64,000 nt of DNA, taken from the NCBI GenBank assembly GCA_933228895.1, contig OW121857.1, positions 77,991,672 through 78,055,671 on the forward strand. The letters are read 5' to 3'. Of the stretch, positions 1 to 11,500 are shown piece by piece. Made by a program: the position numbers and the translations under genes. The DNA comes from Platycnemis pennipes (Eukaryota; Arthropoda; Insecta; Odonata; Platycnemididae). Numbering within the stretch: position 1 is the first letter of the stretch; each line of letters opens with the position of its first letter. Below the pieces are notes generated by a model. That model saw only the letters and a program-made list of their open reading frames with translations. It had not been told where the DNA came from and did not search any database.

Positions 1-1323
1 TTACTGAACGACACGCAGAGGAGCGTAGACACCGACCTTATACATTATCACGTCTGAACACATGGTCACCTTGTATATTGTATTGATACTAATATACCTT
101 ATATGCTAATGACAGAAATCTCTCGAGAGTGAGCTTAATGCCTGCCATAAGGGAATAAAATGTAATCCCCCTGGGTGTTTGATATTAAGTATTGCTTTTT
201 ACGCGTAGTATGTTAGAGAGGTGATGTATTCGCCAGTAAAAACAAGAAGGAAAATTCATCTTGAAAAGAAACCTCGAGCAGGGAAAGAAAAATTGACACA
301 TTTTAATGGGGAACGAAGTGTTGTACGGCTCTTAAATTTGGTGTTTGAGATAAGAAGATGAGAAGCAGGAGAGGTAAATAAGTAAATGATGCTGAGAAAA
401 TTTGGCGCTGGGCAGGATAAAGCGGTCAGGTAATCCACTTCTTAGCGTAATATTATTCTTGAACCGTCAACAACATTGCGCGAGGTAGATCCATGTAACG
501 CAACCGAGGTATACCTACCAATATTCCGAAAATATCCGCAATAATTACCGAGAGGGACTGATTACTCAGCATACTTTGTCTTACACTAAAGGACTAGGTA
601 CTAGTAATGAATTTAGGTTGAAGGAATACCACTGCACATGTGGAACTGTATTTAGGTTTTGAAAAGCATTCTATACATGCCTGATGAGCTATCGGGACAC
701 ACGCTACCTTAAAACAGTTCCACAGATTATAAAATAAACTATGATAATAATTGGGCGATTATGATGACAGCTATCATGAATTATCGAGCGATGATATGAA
801 TCTTATTTCTCATATCAAGTCTAGCCGTCTTTCAGGCAATCAATCTAATATTCTGATTATGATGATGACCTACTAATATCGATAGAACACTGATGATAAT
901 AAGATAAATTAGTAGTATGAGGTGACAGAGTCTACACTGGTAAATGAGGGGTAGATCAGGCAAGTAAAGTCGAAGAACACGCTAACATTACACCGATATT
1001 GATGATGATATTATAGGGTAGCAGTTTCAGCATGCACGATTGGTTGACTACGGTATAGACTGGAGAGAAACTCTTCAAGAAAGCACTGGTAAAGAATTCG
1101 GAGGATAGGGCAATAACTGCCCCAGAACCAACCATTATAGCTGTAACATTGATGATGATAATATATTAATGTATTAAGTGATATAAATGGCAACCGGTTA
1201 AATTAGGCATCGGCAATAACTACCCTAGAACCATCTATAACACTGATGATGACGCTGGTACAGCAATGATGTTAGTTCATCTAGTACGGTTCAATTCAAG
1301 GTTCCTCTCTTTTAATTCGGCAG
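1..1323. other. Noncoding sequence, probably intron of the first Methuselah-like gene
   Basis: No coding exon is recognisable here. It lies directly before the splice acceptor of the GPCR exon at 1324, so it is most simply intron. Between about 780 and 1262 a short motif resembling CACTGATGATGATA recurs several times, twice preceded by a related GGCAATAACT...AGAACCA segment (near 1110 and 1210). This suggests a decayed local duplication. Confidence 0.5.
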
Positions 1324-1564
1324 GCGCATCCCGGACATCCTCAACTGCCTACAGGGTGTTTTCATCTTCCTGGTGGTCGCGTGCAGGAAACGTGTGGTGC
1401 AAGCATTGGCAAAGCGGGACTGGGGCCGTTCCGTGGTGGCCGCCGTCTGTCCCAAGTGGTGCCTGGCGGGGCCGGACGTCGAACAGGAGGCGGCCACACT
1501 CGCTTCTCCCGTCGACGACGAAACTTACGTCCCGATGGACTCGGCGGGCAGGGAACGCACCTGA
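1324..1564 (+). CDS. Methuselah-like GPCR, last exon (C-terminal part only)
   Basis: This is the terminal exon of a Methuselah-family (secretin-like, family B) seven-transmembrane receptor; the rest lies left of the window. A pyrimidine-rich acceptor ending GGCAG precedes 1324. The reading frame continues a split codon and gives RIPDILNCLQGVFIFLVV followed by the basic CRKRVV. That matches the family pattern at the end of TM7 (LNxLQGVFIF, then a short basic cytoplasmic tail). The tail runs about 60 residues, is acidic near its end, and stops at TGA 1562-1564. The exon is much more GC-rich than its surroundings, as is exon 1 of the complete receptor gene at 7630. Reading frames on the opposite strand here are shadows. 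I found no upstream exon (TM1-TM6) in 1-1323. It could be a retained pseudogene exon, but the open frame and clean acceptor argue for a working gene. Confidence 0.72.
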
Positions 1565-1665
1565 TCTAGCGCCACAATGAACTCGAGCGGAATCGAACCC
1601 CGGTCCTCCTGCGCAGAGCTCCCACACACCTGGGAGCCGCGATTCGCAGACTTGACGAGACGAAA
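1565..1665 (-). repeat. tRNA-like SINE head (reverse strand)
   Basis: On the - strand a canonical Pol III B-box, GGTTCGATTCC, lies in GGACCGGGGTTCGATTCCGC (around 1585-1605). It is preceded by a G/C-rich arm that could be the remnant A-box half of a tRNA. The cloverleaf is not complete, so a tRNA-derived SINE head is more likely than a tRNA gene. It abuts the stop codon of the GPCR exon and would lie in its 3'UTR. Confidence 0.35.
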
Positions 1666-2493
1666 GAGAGGTGGATGTGCTGTTCCCCGAAAGGAAAGAC
1701 TCATATCTCATTATCCCCAACAGGGATCTCCACAGCATAACCAAAGCATTTACCACAACGAAGTGTATCCCACGAGAGTTTCTTAAGTATCGTGTGTCCA
1801 AAGTGGGAATGCGCTTAAAACAATTGCTTTTTTGTACTAATCCCTAAGAGAAAATTACCCCAAGTGCGCTTATTATATCGCCGTGATCGATATTTTTTGG
1901 CTGTTTAACAGCAAACAGTGACCACAAACACAACTATGTACTCACCTTGTCTAACTAAATACTATTTTGTACTGTAATTATTCACGAAACAAAAATGAAA
2001 GGCAACCATTGTCATCACTAGTCATCAACTCTAATGTTGGTATTGCATTGTATCTTGCCCTACAGACATTTTGCCAACTTGTGTTATTCTGTTTCCCAGA
2101 TAACAATACTATTTCAAATGTTAAATATTTTTGTCGTTCCATCATTTACCTTATACTACGACTCTTCCCCCACTATTTCCTTTGTTCTCAACTAACTGAT
2201 CTTCAGGTGATACCGTTTCAATTTCACTTCTACGACAATTTGTCAACCTCCAATCTCTTACATCCTCCGCCCGGACCACTACGGGCCGTTATCAACGCAT
2301 TGCTAATTTTTCCTCGAAGATATTTTATCCTGAAGTCTTTTATATGACATATATCATGCCTTCCTCCATGTCGACATTAAAAATTAAGGAATACATATTA
2401 AAACCTTGCCTTATTCCCTATTTTTCATTCTAGCTTCTTCAGTGGTGGGTCCAGATTAAAAGAGATACTTAATTAGAAGAAATGTGAGATCAC
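1666..2493. other. Intergenic, nothing recognised
   Basis: AT-rich sequence with no splice-flanked coding segment, RNA gene or clear repeat boundary that I can support. Confidence 0.4.
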
Positions 2494-3084
2494 AATGGGG
2501 GCGTTTACTCGGAACCGAAATCGCAATTTTTTGCATGAAATTGTTAGATGGAAACAAAAAAAGAATTTTAGTGAAAAAAAGAATTTTAGTGAAAAAAAGA
2601 ATTTTAGTGAAAAAAATAATTTTAGTGAAAAAAATAATCTTCTAACCACAACCATTCACTCATAAATCAAAAATTAAAATAAGCAAAAGGTGACGCCCAC
2701 CGAAAATGCTGCTGTGATAACATTGACGTCATTTTCCTCCCGTCCTTGACTACTCTTAAGGGGAGGGAAGGGAGAGGAGGGGAATTCTCGGAAGGTCTGC
2801 TCGCACAGATGCTGTCGAAATCGCTCCCATTGGGAGAGCCAGCTGTGTCCCCCCCTTTGCGATAAGGCGAAGTAGCTTCGCGGGCTCAGTTGTGATTGGA
2901 CGAAGTCGATATACGTCAGAGGTTGCACCACACCCACTTTTCCGAAAGGGTTAAGAACATCAGTTTTTCGCCGCTTATAACTCGAGAAATAATTGACGGA
3001 TCAAAAAACGGAAAAATACGTGTCTTTTTATTTTACAAACTCTATCATATTCGGCAATTAAAAAATATGGTAAACGACCCCATT
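2494..3084. mobile_element. MITE-like repeat, copy 1 of 2
   Basis: The element begins AATGGGGGCGTTTAC and ends GTAAACGACCCCATT, so its ends are inverted repeats of about 15 bp. A diverged copy with the same order of segments lies at 53021-53611. Shared internal blocks include GACGTCATTTTCCTCCCGTCCTTGACT and TTATAACTCGAGAAATAATTGA. No transposase is encoded. The target-site duplication is not clear, so the superfamily is unassigned. Confidence 0.7.
2563..2637. repeat. Tandem repeat, period about 18 bp
   Basis: Four to five copies of GAATTTTAGTGAAAAAAA lie in tandem inside the MITE-like repeat. The homologous position of the second copy (near 53090) has only one unit, so the array expanded in this copy. 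Confidence 0.8.
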
Positions 3085-3684
3085 ACCTAATACTAAGTTC
3101 CCTTACTTGGTGATATATAAATAATACAGCAATGTTAAAGAATTACATTTCTGTGGATAATCATAATACGCTCAAAGGCATATAATAAGAAGAAGAGCAA
3201 GGGTTTATGACTCAATGCATCAGTAACCAAATGGAAACGAGAACATTTAAGAAATAAATAGTCAAACAATAACGCGGATGACGGCGAGCTATACATTCGC
3301 CTGTGTGCCTAAGAATAGCAACTTAATACACAATGGTATCATTGTATTTAATAAATGCACCAAGTAGAGTAAACTTCATAAATGGTAATGACACAGGGAA
3401 TGGACATGTATTCATATAGCTCACTAAGAAGACAAAGATGATTAATCTCGACATGAATTAACAGAGAAGAAGATGACAACTTTTGAAATTAATCGACTAC
3501 CCATTGTTATCACGCAAACAAACACAACAGGGACCCTGGTAGGACTTTCAGAGGAGTATAAGATAATGGAACTGGAATTCTATCACTACGCAGACGAGAA
3601 AGATAAGCGAAGGTAAATGATCTCTATCAAAATGAATGCTCACCACTTGGAACTTCTCATTCTGTCACCACAACCGACAATTAA
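3085..3684. other. Intergenic, nothing recognised
   Basis: AT-rich sequence without coding potential or a bounded repeat that I can identify. Confidence 0.4.
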
Positions 3685-3908
3685 GACCCAGAAAACACCG
3701 GGATTCCCTTCATCATATTTACCCAAATGTGGTATTTCTGAGCTCTAATACGTTTAAAATACCAATTAGTATAGATAAAAGAAAGGCGGATTCGGAGACC
3801 CAGAAAAGACCGGGATTCCCTTCATCATCTTTACCCAAATGCGGTATTTCTGAGCTCTAATACGCTTAAAATACCAATTAGTATAAATAAAAGAAAGGCG
3901 GATTCGCA
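3685..3908. repeat. Direct tandem duplication, period 112 bp, two copies
   Basis: The block starting GACCCAGAAAACACCGGGAT at 3685 repeats at 3797 as GACCCAGAAAAGACCGGGAT. Both units end AAAGAAAGGCGGATTCG. Only a handful of substitutions separate them, so the duplication is fairly young. Open reading through both units is a by-product of the repeat, not a gene. Confidence 0.85.
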
Positions 3909-4409
3909 TCTAAAGAATGAAATGTTGACACCACGCTGCTGGTGACAAAAATACATCTGCTTTCTCATAAAAATTCTGTGATTTCCATTGTCCGGGGTAA
4001 TACACTATGTTGTATCAATGGAATGACATCGGTACGAAAGTGACGAGGGTTACTTAACGAGAAAGAAGATTTCGATCGCTCAATGCAGTCAATACTACCT
4101 GCACCACCTCGTGAAAGCGTATATCACAGAGTTAACATGAAAACATTACTTAGTTATGTAATTATGGCTTATATTTAAAGCTCTTGAACCAAACGCAAGG
4201 AATATACTTTCATGAAATATATTAACTTTTAAGGTCTTATTTCATTCTTATTCAACAAAAGAGATGAATCTGATGGTAGAAAGAATATCAGTCGCTACAG
4301 AAGCTCTTCCTTAATTTTTTAACAGAACGAACATCACGGTGTATGATCAAACACGGCTAACCAAATTCAAAACTAAAAGACTAACAACTACGATCGAAGA
4401 TGGGGAGAT

Positions 4410-4645
4410 CAGATTGATGTGCTACCGTAATGGCATCCCACTCCGAGGATCCAGGTTCGAGTCCCGGAATTGGCAGATATTTTCATTGGTACACTGGTCT
4501 AGACTTCAGTATGGTTTGGAGGGCACCTAGAGTTCAGTACTCTTCCGTTGGATGGGATGTTAAACATTTGACCCCATGGTGACTTTCATTGAGGGCAGTC
4601 TAACGCCGACACCGGGTTTCACAGCTTATGACCGAGGTACGCGAA
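4410..4645 (+). repeat. tRNA-derived SINE
   Basis: GATGTGCTACCGTAATGG followed by a B-box-like GGTTCGAGTCCC (around 4450-4470) forms a tRNA-like Pol III head. A non-tRNA body follows, ending CTAACGCCGACACCGGGTTT. A long A-run follows at about 4845, but 200 bp separate it from the body, so it may not be this element's tail. Confidence 0.55.
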
Positions 4646-7629
4646 TGATAATCCAGCTATGTAAACAATCATGGTATTTTCAGATTCAAATACCTATACT
4701 TCAGCACCGCTATGCACAATACACACATATATAAACACAATGATCCCGTTCAACACTAGTATGCGTCCTTGCATGATTAAAAAATGGAATAAACTGCGCA
4801 AGGAAAGGAACGCACGTCAATACGTGCGACACGGATTCCTCTGAGAAAAAAAAAAAAAAAATGACAAGCCAAGTACCGACTGCAAAAACAACCTAAAAAA
4901 ACACTATTCTTAAAAGTAATCAAAGGGGTGGCGGATTTCCCAATAATTACATCCGGCCCGCCGTCGTCTGAAGAGAAGCTCATGGAAAGTGTTATTTCTG
5001 AGAGTTTAGGAAGCGCTAAGTCCGATGCACACGAAGCAATAATTTTACAACATGTATCAGCGTCAAATCCTGTAAATTGCAAAGCTGATTGCGCGGAAAT
5101 AAGAGTAAGAGCTATTTTATTAGCAGTAGTTCATTAACTTGAGGGATTTTTCCAAGTAAATTGTTGCTCTACATGATGCGATTTTCTCCGTGCATTAGGT
5201 TGCACAATAACAAGCATCGCGTAAGATTCTTTATAGAAAAGCAAACAATCATAAATAGATTTTACCATATCTCGATAACGTAACCAGGCCAAAAACGTAT
5301 ATATCTAACCCAAATGCACATTTTCATGATTTACTAATGATACCCATAAACATTCACAAAAAAAACACCCCCACTTCCGTAAATAAAGAGGATTGCCCAA
5401 ACTTTATACTAGAGATTCAAATTTTAACTAATACACTGCAAATAAATATTTTAAAATCCCTTTTTCGAAACCGGTTCCATTGCTAAATTGGTTTCATTAA
5501 ATGTAGAATCAACAACATAAGTGTCAAATACTTATATTGTAGCTTTTAAAAGAATAACTTGGTAAAAGATTTAATGTTGAAAAAACTGAAAAAATAGAAC
5601 TTCCGCTGGAACCCGGATGCTGTTTTTTAAAAGAGTTCTTTCTCCGTACCGCTGTAAATTGTAATCATCGTAATTATAGCCCCGCACCTTTAACCATTGA
5701 AGGGTAATGAAAAGCAAGCCTAAAAAGGCAATAAGTCATTTCCTTCTATTACCATCATAAAAAAGGACTTAATTACTACCGGATTCCATTATAGCAGTTC
5801 TCACGGAACCAAATCGTCTGACCATCACTCCTGAACGAATCCTGCTCCTGACAGTAATAGGCCTACTGGAAAATAATATGTCACTAAAATTACCGAAGTA
5901 ATTGCGCAACTCTAAGCGGAATATTGAGCTAGACTAGACAAGAGATCCAATAAATAACACGCGGATTTGCTTTTTACAAGAAATGGCAAACGGTCTCTTT
6001 CATTCCTAGACGCATTTCTCCAGTAAAATGCAAATCACAATCAATCCAATAATTTGTTTGACACAGATCTTAACTCAAGTTTCCGATCCGCCAAACAGTG
6101 CACATCCACAGAGTTCCTCTCATTACATCTTTCATTACTTGCTAGGTGTATTTCATCCAAAATATTCCTTTGATATTCCACCCATTCTTTTAAGTATTTC
6201 TTTGAAGACGGTCGTCATAGGCATTCATGTCCTAATATGAATCAGACTAGATTATCTCGTTTTTCTTGCAGAATTTTCACCAAGCAAATTTTCTCTTAAT
6301 CGTATGTGTGACCTGCTTCGCTACTCGGCATCCCCATCCTATCTTCATTTCCATTTACAACCGTTATACACCGGTAGTCCACGAATAACAATAATAATAT
6401 ACAAATGTTGACTGTTCACCGCAAAAAGAGCAGATAAACCAAAAAAGCAGGTCAACGCCAACTCATTGATCATCGTTGACTACCAATAATGGTGGGTTTT
6501 TGGTCAATTTCACTCTGAACTCCCCCTAAAATTACTAACCCAAGCATGATAGGTAAATACAGATAAATATGTTTAGATAAATGCCATTATAGCCAATAAT
6601 CCCTTAATTACTATGTAGATACTAATCATCTAGCTGCATACGACCCTATTATCAAACATGATTCCATGTAGTAGCCTAGTAGCATGTCAATAATGCAAAT
6701 TTGGTGATCTTCACCACCTACCACACACCCTCGTGGTGGCTTGCAGGGTGTGTCATAGATGAAGATGTAAAATTATGCATCCATCAAACAGCCTTTCCTC
6801 TCACGGGAAACTACATAACACAATAGTAGCTCATCGGGTAGAAAATCGCCAGCAGTAAATGTTGCATTCATGTTTTTTCACGGCTTGAGAATGGAATTTA
6901 CAGTGACTTCGGTCCCAACACAACGGGGTGAATTATTTCTGAAGACAAAATTTTCTATAAAAATATATAACCCATTTCTTGTAGACGAAGTTATGTCAAT
7001 GTTAATTCATTCTCCAGGTGAAAATAATTCAAAATTTAAATGCACATAAAACATGCGTAACAAAATTCCCATCGATATCCTCGAGAAAAAAGTCGGGAAA
7101 TTGAACTGACCTCAAGGGATGCTAGTAATCTTGAGGGAAGAAACCTATAGTGAGACATGATATTTGGAACAAAAAAATGACTGGTCACAACAGATGGATG
7201 AAAGCAATAGTATACGTTGTAGTCTATTGCGTAATCCATTCCACGATAAAAAAATAAAAAGGGAACATTCTCATCGTAACTCTAACAGGATCAAACAGAA
7301 ATCCCTCCCCCATTGTGACCCACCGAGTTCTGCGGCTAACCGCCAGATGGCATAAGCTAACAGCCTCACGCTCGAGAAGGCCACCAAAAAAAGGAACACT
7401 AGCGCCCTCGGCGTGGCATTGAGGAAAAACCCACACACAAAACAATTTTCGTCGGCGTCCGCAAACGACCTCCGCATGTGAGTGACGCAGAACCGTTGCG
7501 AGGGCGGTCCGTTTCCATACTTTCCCAAGCGTAATGTATTTCCACGAATCCACACACCCGCCGACGAGACGGTGAAAAGCAAGACTGACTGGGCAGTGCG
7601 TCCGGGAGCCAGGCACAAGGGTTGGCTCC
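4646..7629. other. Intergenic region upstream of the complete GPCR gene, nothing coding recognised
   Basis: Apart from an A-run near 4845 I see no bounded repeat, RNA gene or exon. GC content rises sharply from about 7340, leading into the GC-rich first exon at 7630, so the promoter and 5'UTR of the Methuselah-like gene probably lie in roughly 7350-7629. I could not identify a TATA box or initiator with confidence. Confidence 0.4.
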
Positions 7630-8515
7630 TTGAATGAATGGGAAAGCGGGAAAGCAAGGATGGCACGGAGTCCGGGGGCGTTAGCACTAGCAGCATTTAT
7701 AACAATGGCGTTGCTGCCAGCTTCTATGTCCGCGACCGATGAGGGCGGAGGACATGAATCTCCGCCGGAATCCATCGTGCAACACGAAAAGGATGCTGTG
7801 CTCTTTCCAGTGGTGGTCCACAAGTGCTGTGAGGCGGACGAGTTGTTGGTGGCCCAGCCCAAGGCACCGGCAAGATGTATGGTCGCCGACAACGACACAG
7901 ATCCCTGGGTGCCCGTGTTTACCAGCGAGAGGGGCGAGCAAAACGTCCCTCCTAAAGGCGGGACCAGGGTGGAGGTGGTGCACGGGATGATTAAATGCGG
8001 AGCTCATCCGCCGTGGCCAGTTTATCAGTACGCCGGCTCCCAAGACGAGCTTGCCCTGCTCCCAGACGGACGTCTGAGACACTTCACCCTACCCCCTCAT
8101 GTTCAGGAAAATCATGACATATGGGATGACTACGACGGGGACAAGCCCCCAAAGAGGTCCTACGACTTCGAGCCCGGGACCTACTGCATGGATAAGGTGA
8201 GGCAGACGACCGGAAACGAGGTGTTGTTCGCAGCCTTATGCGCACCGGATGGAGATCACGAAGGGGGATGGGGGGCAGTTGGGAGGTGGGGTAGCGCGGA
8301 CTTCGTCCTGAGGATGGTGGTGGACCCGATGCTTCACGCCTTGGCGATAGCCTGTCTATTGGTGGTCGCCGTGGCGCATTTCGTGGTCCCGCAGCTGCGT
8401 GATCTCGCTGGGAACATCGTTTCGTCGATGTGCGTATCCTTGGTGGTCGCTTACGCAGCCGACACTGTCAAGATATTCCAAGGATTTGCCCAGCATGTCA
8501 ACTTCCTCGCAGCCG
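7630..8515 (+). CDS. Methuselah-like GPCR exon 1 (signal peptide, ectodomain, TM1-TM2)
   Basis: GC-rich exon with donor GCCG|GTGAGTAAG at 8516, ending in phase 1. TM1 begins near residue 229 (LHALAIACLLVVAVAHFVV). TM2 covers NIVSSMCVSLVVAYAADTV. Long open frames on the opposite strand (7224-8082) are shadows produced by the GC bias. Confidence 0.88.
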
Positions 8516-11500
8516 GTGAGTAAGCGCGGTACGGATATTTCAAACGCGGAAGCGGAGAGTTCAATGGGAGGACAAGACCTCCTACCGATGCTAACGTAAT
8601 CTAACAACGCACTCGAGTTGCTTTATTTACATAACTTGAACCGTTTCGTTTACGGTTTTCCCCTCTCATGCTTTCGTTTAAAGTGTAGAAAAACTGAGAA
8701 ATATGAACATCCGAGCAGAATAAGTAGGTACCTGAACGGCGGGTATCACAAGATTAGTAATTCGAGAACTTTAATGAGACAACACCATGAATGAAAATTA
8801 GTACCGTCAATTCACATTTTAAATTATTGGCTAGAGTAAACTCTGTGATGACTGGATATGTGAATAATTTAAAAAAAACTGCTTTGCTGGTGCGCTGTAC
8901 TCACTACATATCACCAATCAAAATTATAATTCCTTCTACATTATAAAATCAGGGGCCATTTCCAAAGTATTGTGTGATCATTCCAAAGAAACTCCCGATG
9001 AGACTGAAGATCTCATTGGTTTATTATTGAATGACATAAGAGAATTCCACTTCAATTTTTCCCTCTTATTCAAGACCAGTGTTCAGCCCAAAACAATTCT
9101 GAGGATGAGGGTACACATAACTTTGTAAAATACAATCAATCCAAATTCTTGTGCCCAGTGGCATGTTATATTCCCACATCAGGTTTAGGGATCAAGTTCC
9201 TTTCTCTTCTTTACTGTCTGCGGTTTCTTATGAAGATAAGTTACTCGGGAAATAACAAAGCTGTCTTTTATGCTCGGGAAAATAGTCGAAGTGACAAAAC
9301 TACAATTTCAACAAATATTAGTGGAAATGGCAGTGTAACAAACATACAAAGTAACCTATTCTGATACTTTATTAAAAAGTTGTGCCTAGCTGTTTCCAAA
9401 TTTTCATATCATTTCATTTGGTGTTTTATCGCAAATGACAAAAAGTATGACACATTTCTTACATAACTACCAGCCTACACCTTAAATTCCTATTGCCTAA
9501 ATAAATGGATTCACAGCAAATGATCAGATCCTGCTTTTTCACAGCAATACTCAGTCAGGAGGTGTTACCATGTATCTTGCAGAATAATAAAAAGTAAACC
9601 CCCATATTACCTTGCTCAAAATAGTATTATTGGCCCACAGGATGAGGTGTGAGTATATAATGAATTACCTATAAAGTGGTTTTAACTATTAATTAAGTTA
9701 AAATTTGATTAGATATTAGTCATTATAACAAACATTAATGCAATAAACCTACTCTCATGAATCTCAAGTCTTTTTTTTGTTAAGGTTGTAAGGAATGTAC
9801 TTGAATGTAGGTATTTAACAATGGGGTAGAGATAATTTAATAGTTCATATAATAATGCACACATCTGAAGTGCTCTCTAAAGACTGGAACACCAAATTCT
9901 TAATTCTCTGTTCTGACTAATATTCATGAATATGTAAAGCTAATTTTTTTTATTAATAATGCCTAACAGTAGTTGAAACAATTTGGTGCACATAGCAAGT
10001 AGTGAAGGATGTGAAAGAGAAGAATAATGTGAAGATGTAGAGGTTAGCCAAAAGAACAACATAGTGGAGAGCTGCATTAAACCAATTGTTGACTGATATT
10101 GATATTACTCTTTCAAAAAGCTTTTCAAATTCGAGGCTTAAATTTGTATCTCTTGATTGAAGTGCGCCCACGTGCATTAAAAATTGTGAAATGTGAATGT
10201 ACCTGTATATACCCATTGAAAAACCATACAATCATACAATAAAAATGGATCTATCATTTTGTCAGTTGCAACATCTAACAAATCATCAGATAGAAAGTCT
10301 ATGCAATCTGCATAAACAGCATTACATATAAGTTTTGTTTTGCAATAGATGGCAGATCACAGAAGAAAGGTATTTGAAGACTTAGGTGGATGGCCTAAGA
10401 CTTTGAAAATATAACTGTTAGGCATAGCACAATTCCCCAGTCATACAATGAATTCAATAGAATATGAAAATGTATTGAGTAGTAGGCAAAGCTGTTTACT
10501 TAATTCTACCTCTTACAACCACTGCAATCAAATGAGTGTGAATTTCAAAAACTGAACACCAAAACCCCTAACAAAATAGAACTACAAATGCACATTCACA
10601 TTTAACAATCTTGATCTTTTTCTAGATATCCTCTTGTATGGAGCACTTATGACTGCTTTCATTTGGCTGAACGTAATGGGATATTATGTATGGAAGACAT
10701 TCAGGTAAATTAGCATTTTCAGTGAAAATTAATTTAGCATGTATTTACCTAATTATTTGAGATGACTTCATGTTTTTATGCTCTTGATTGCAGATCTCGC
10801 AATGTGTACATTCGAATTACTGATGGGCGAAAGTATTGCTACTATTCCCTGTATGTGGTTCTGTTTGCAGCAGTATTTATAAGTTTGGCAGCTTTTTCTC
10901 ATTTCTTCCTAGACATGAGTCCAGGAACAAGCCGAGTCACCACTTCCTCAGAGCTGGGTAAGTACTGTCTAAACGCAAGTAAATTATTATTTTCCCCTGA
11001 AACTTATCAATAAATGTAGTGAATTGGGCTCTGTCATTCAAGTGGATTTCTATGTCACATATAATTTAAATTAATGCATGCAGTTTTACATAAGAGTTTA
11101 GCTCTAATTTATTTTGAGATGGGGAATAATAAATGTCTCAATTAATAGTAAGTGAAGTAACATCACTATTTTTCTTAATATTTATTCTCCCACCTAATCC
11201 AGTTGGTACTTAGATGCCATTTCCATGAGGAACCTTGTGACTCTCTAGTGTACATGCAAGTGATCTGTAGGCCTTGAAAACTGAGGTGGTTGAGACAAGT
11301 CCATAGAAAATTACCAAGTTCCACCTTTTATTCATATTGAAAAATGGTAAAATTGAGCATCCTTAATCTGGGAACTCCAATAATCCAGCAAGTTTGCCAT
11401 GATCACCTAGCCAGTACTTTATGGAAAATGCAGAAACATTTTTTTAACAAAACAATACTTCATAACCTGCCAAGATATTATCCCGTTCCATTTTAATGTT

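Noticed and set aside
900..1260. A CRISPR-like or satellite array of TGATGATGA motifs
   Set aside because: Spacing is irregular and units are unequal, so it is scattered microsatellite-like sequence, not an ordered array.
1349..1801. A 150-codon - strand frame over the first GPCR exon
   Set aside because: It overlaps the well-supported + strand terminal exon and has no family motif.
4832..4862. A-run as the tail of the 4410 SINE
   Set aside because: Almost 200 bp separate it from the end of the SINE body, so I do not assign it as that element's tail.
7224..7898. A 224-codon open frame on the - strand over the start of the Methuselah-like gene
   Set aside because: It is opposite the GC-rich exon 1, shows no recognisable domain, and disappears where the exon ends; it is a shadow frame.
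10958..11013. Read-through after GPCR exon 3
   Set aside because: The donor CTGG|GTAAGT and the phase-matched exon at 13475 explain the protein; the extension is intronic.
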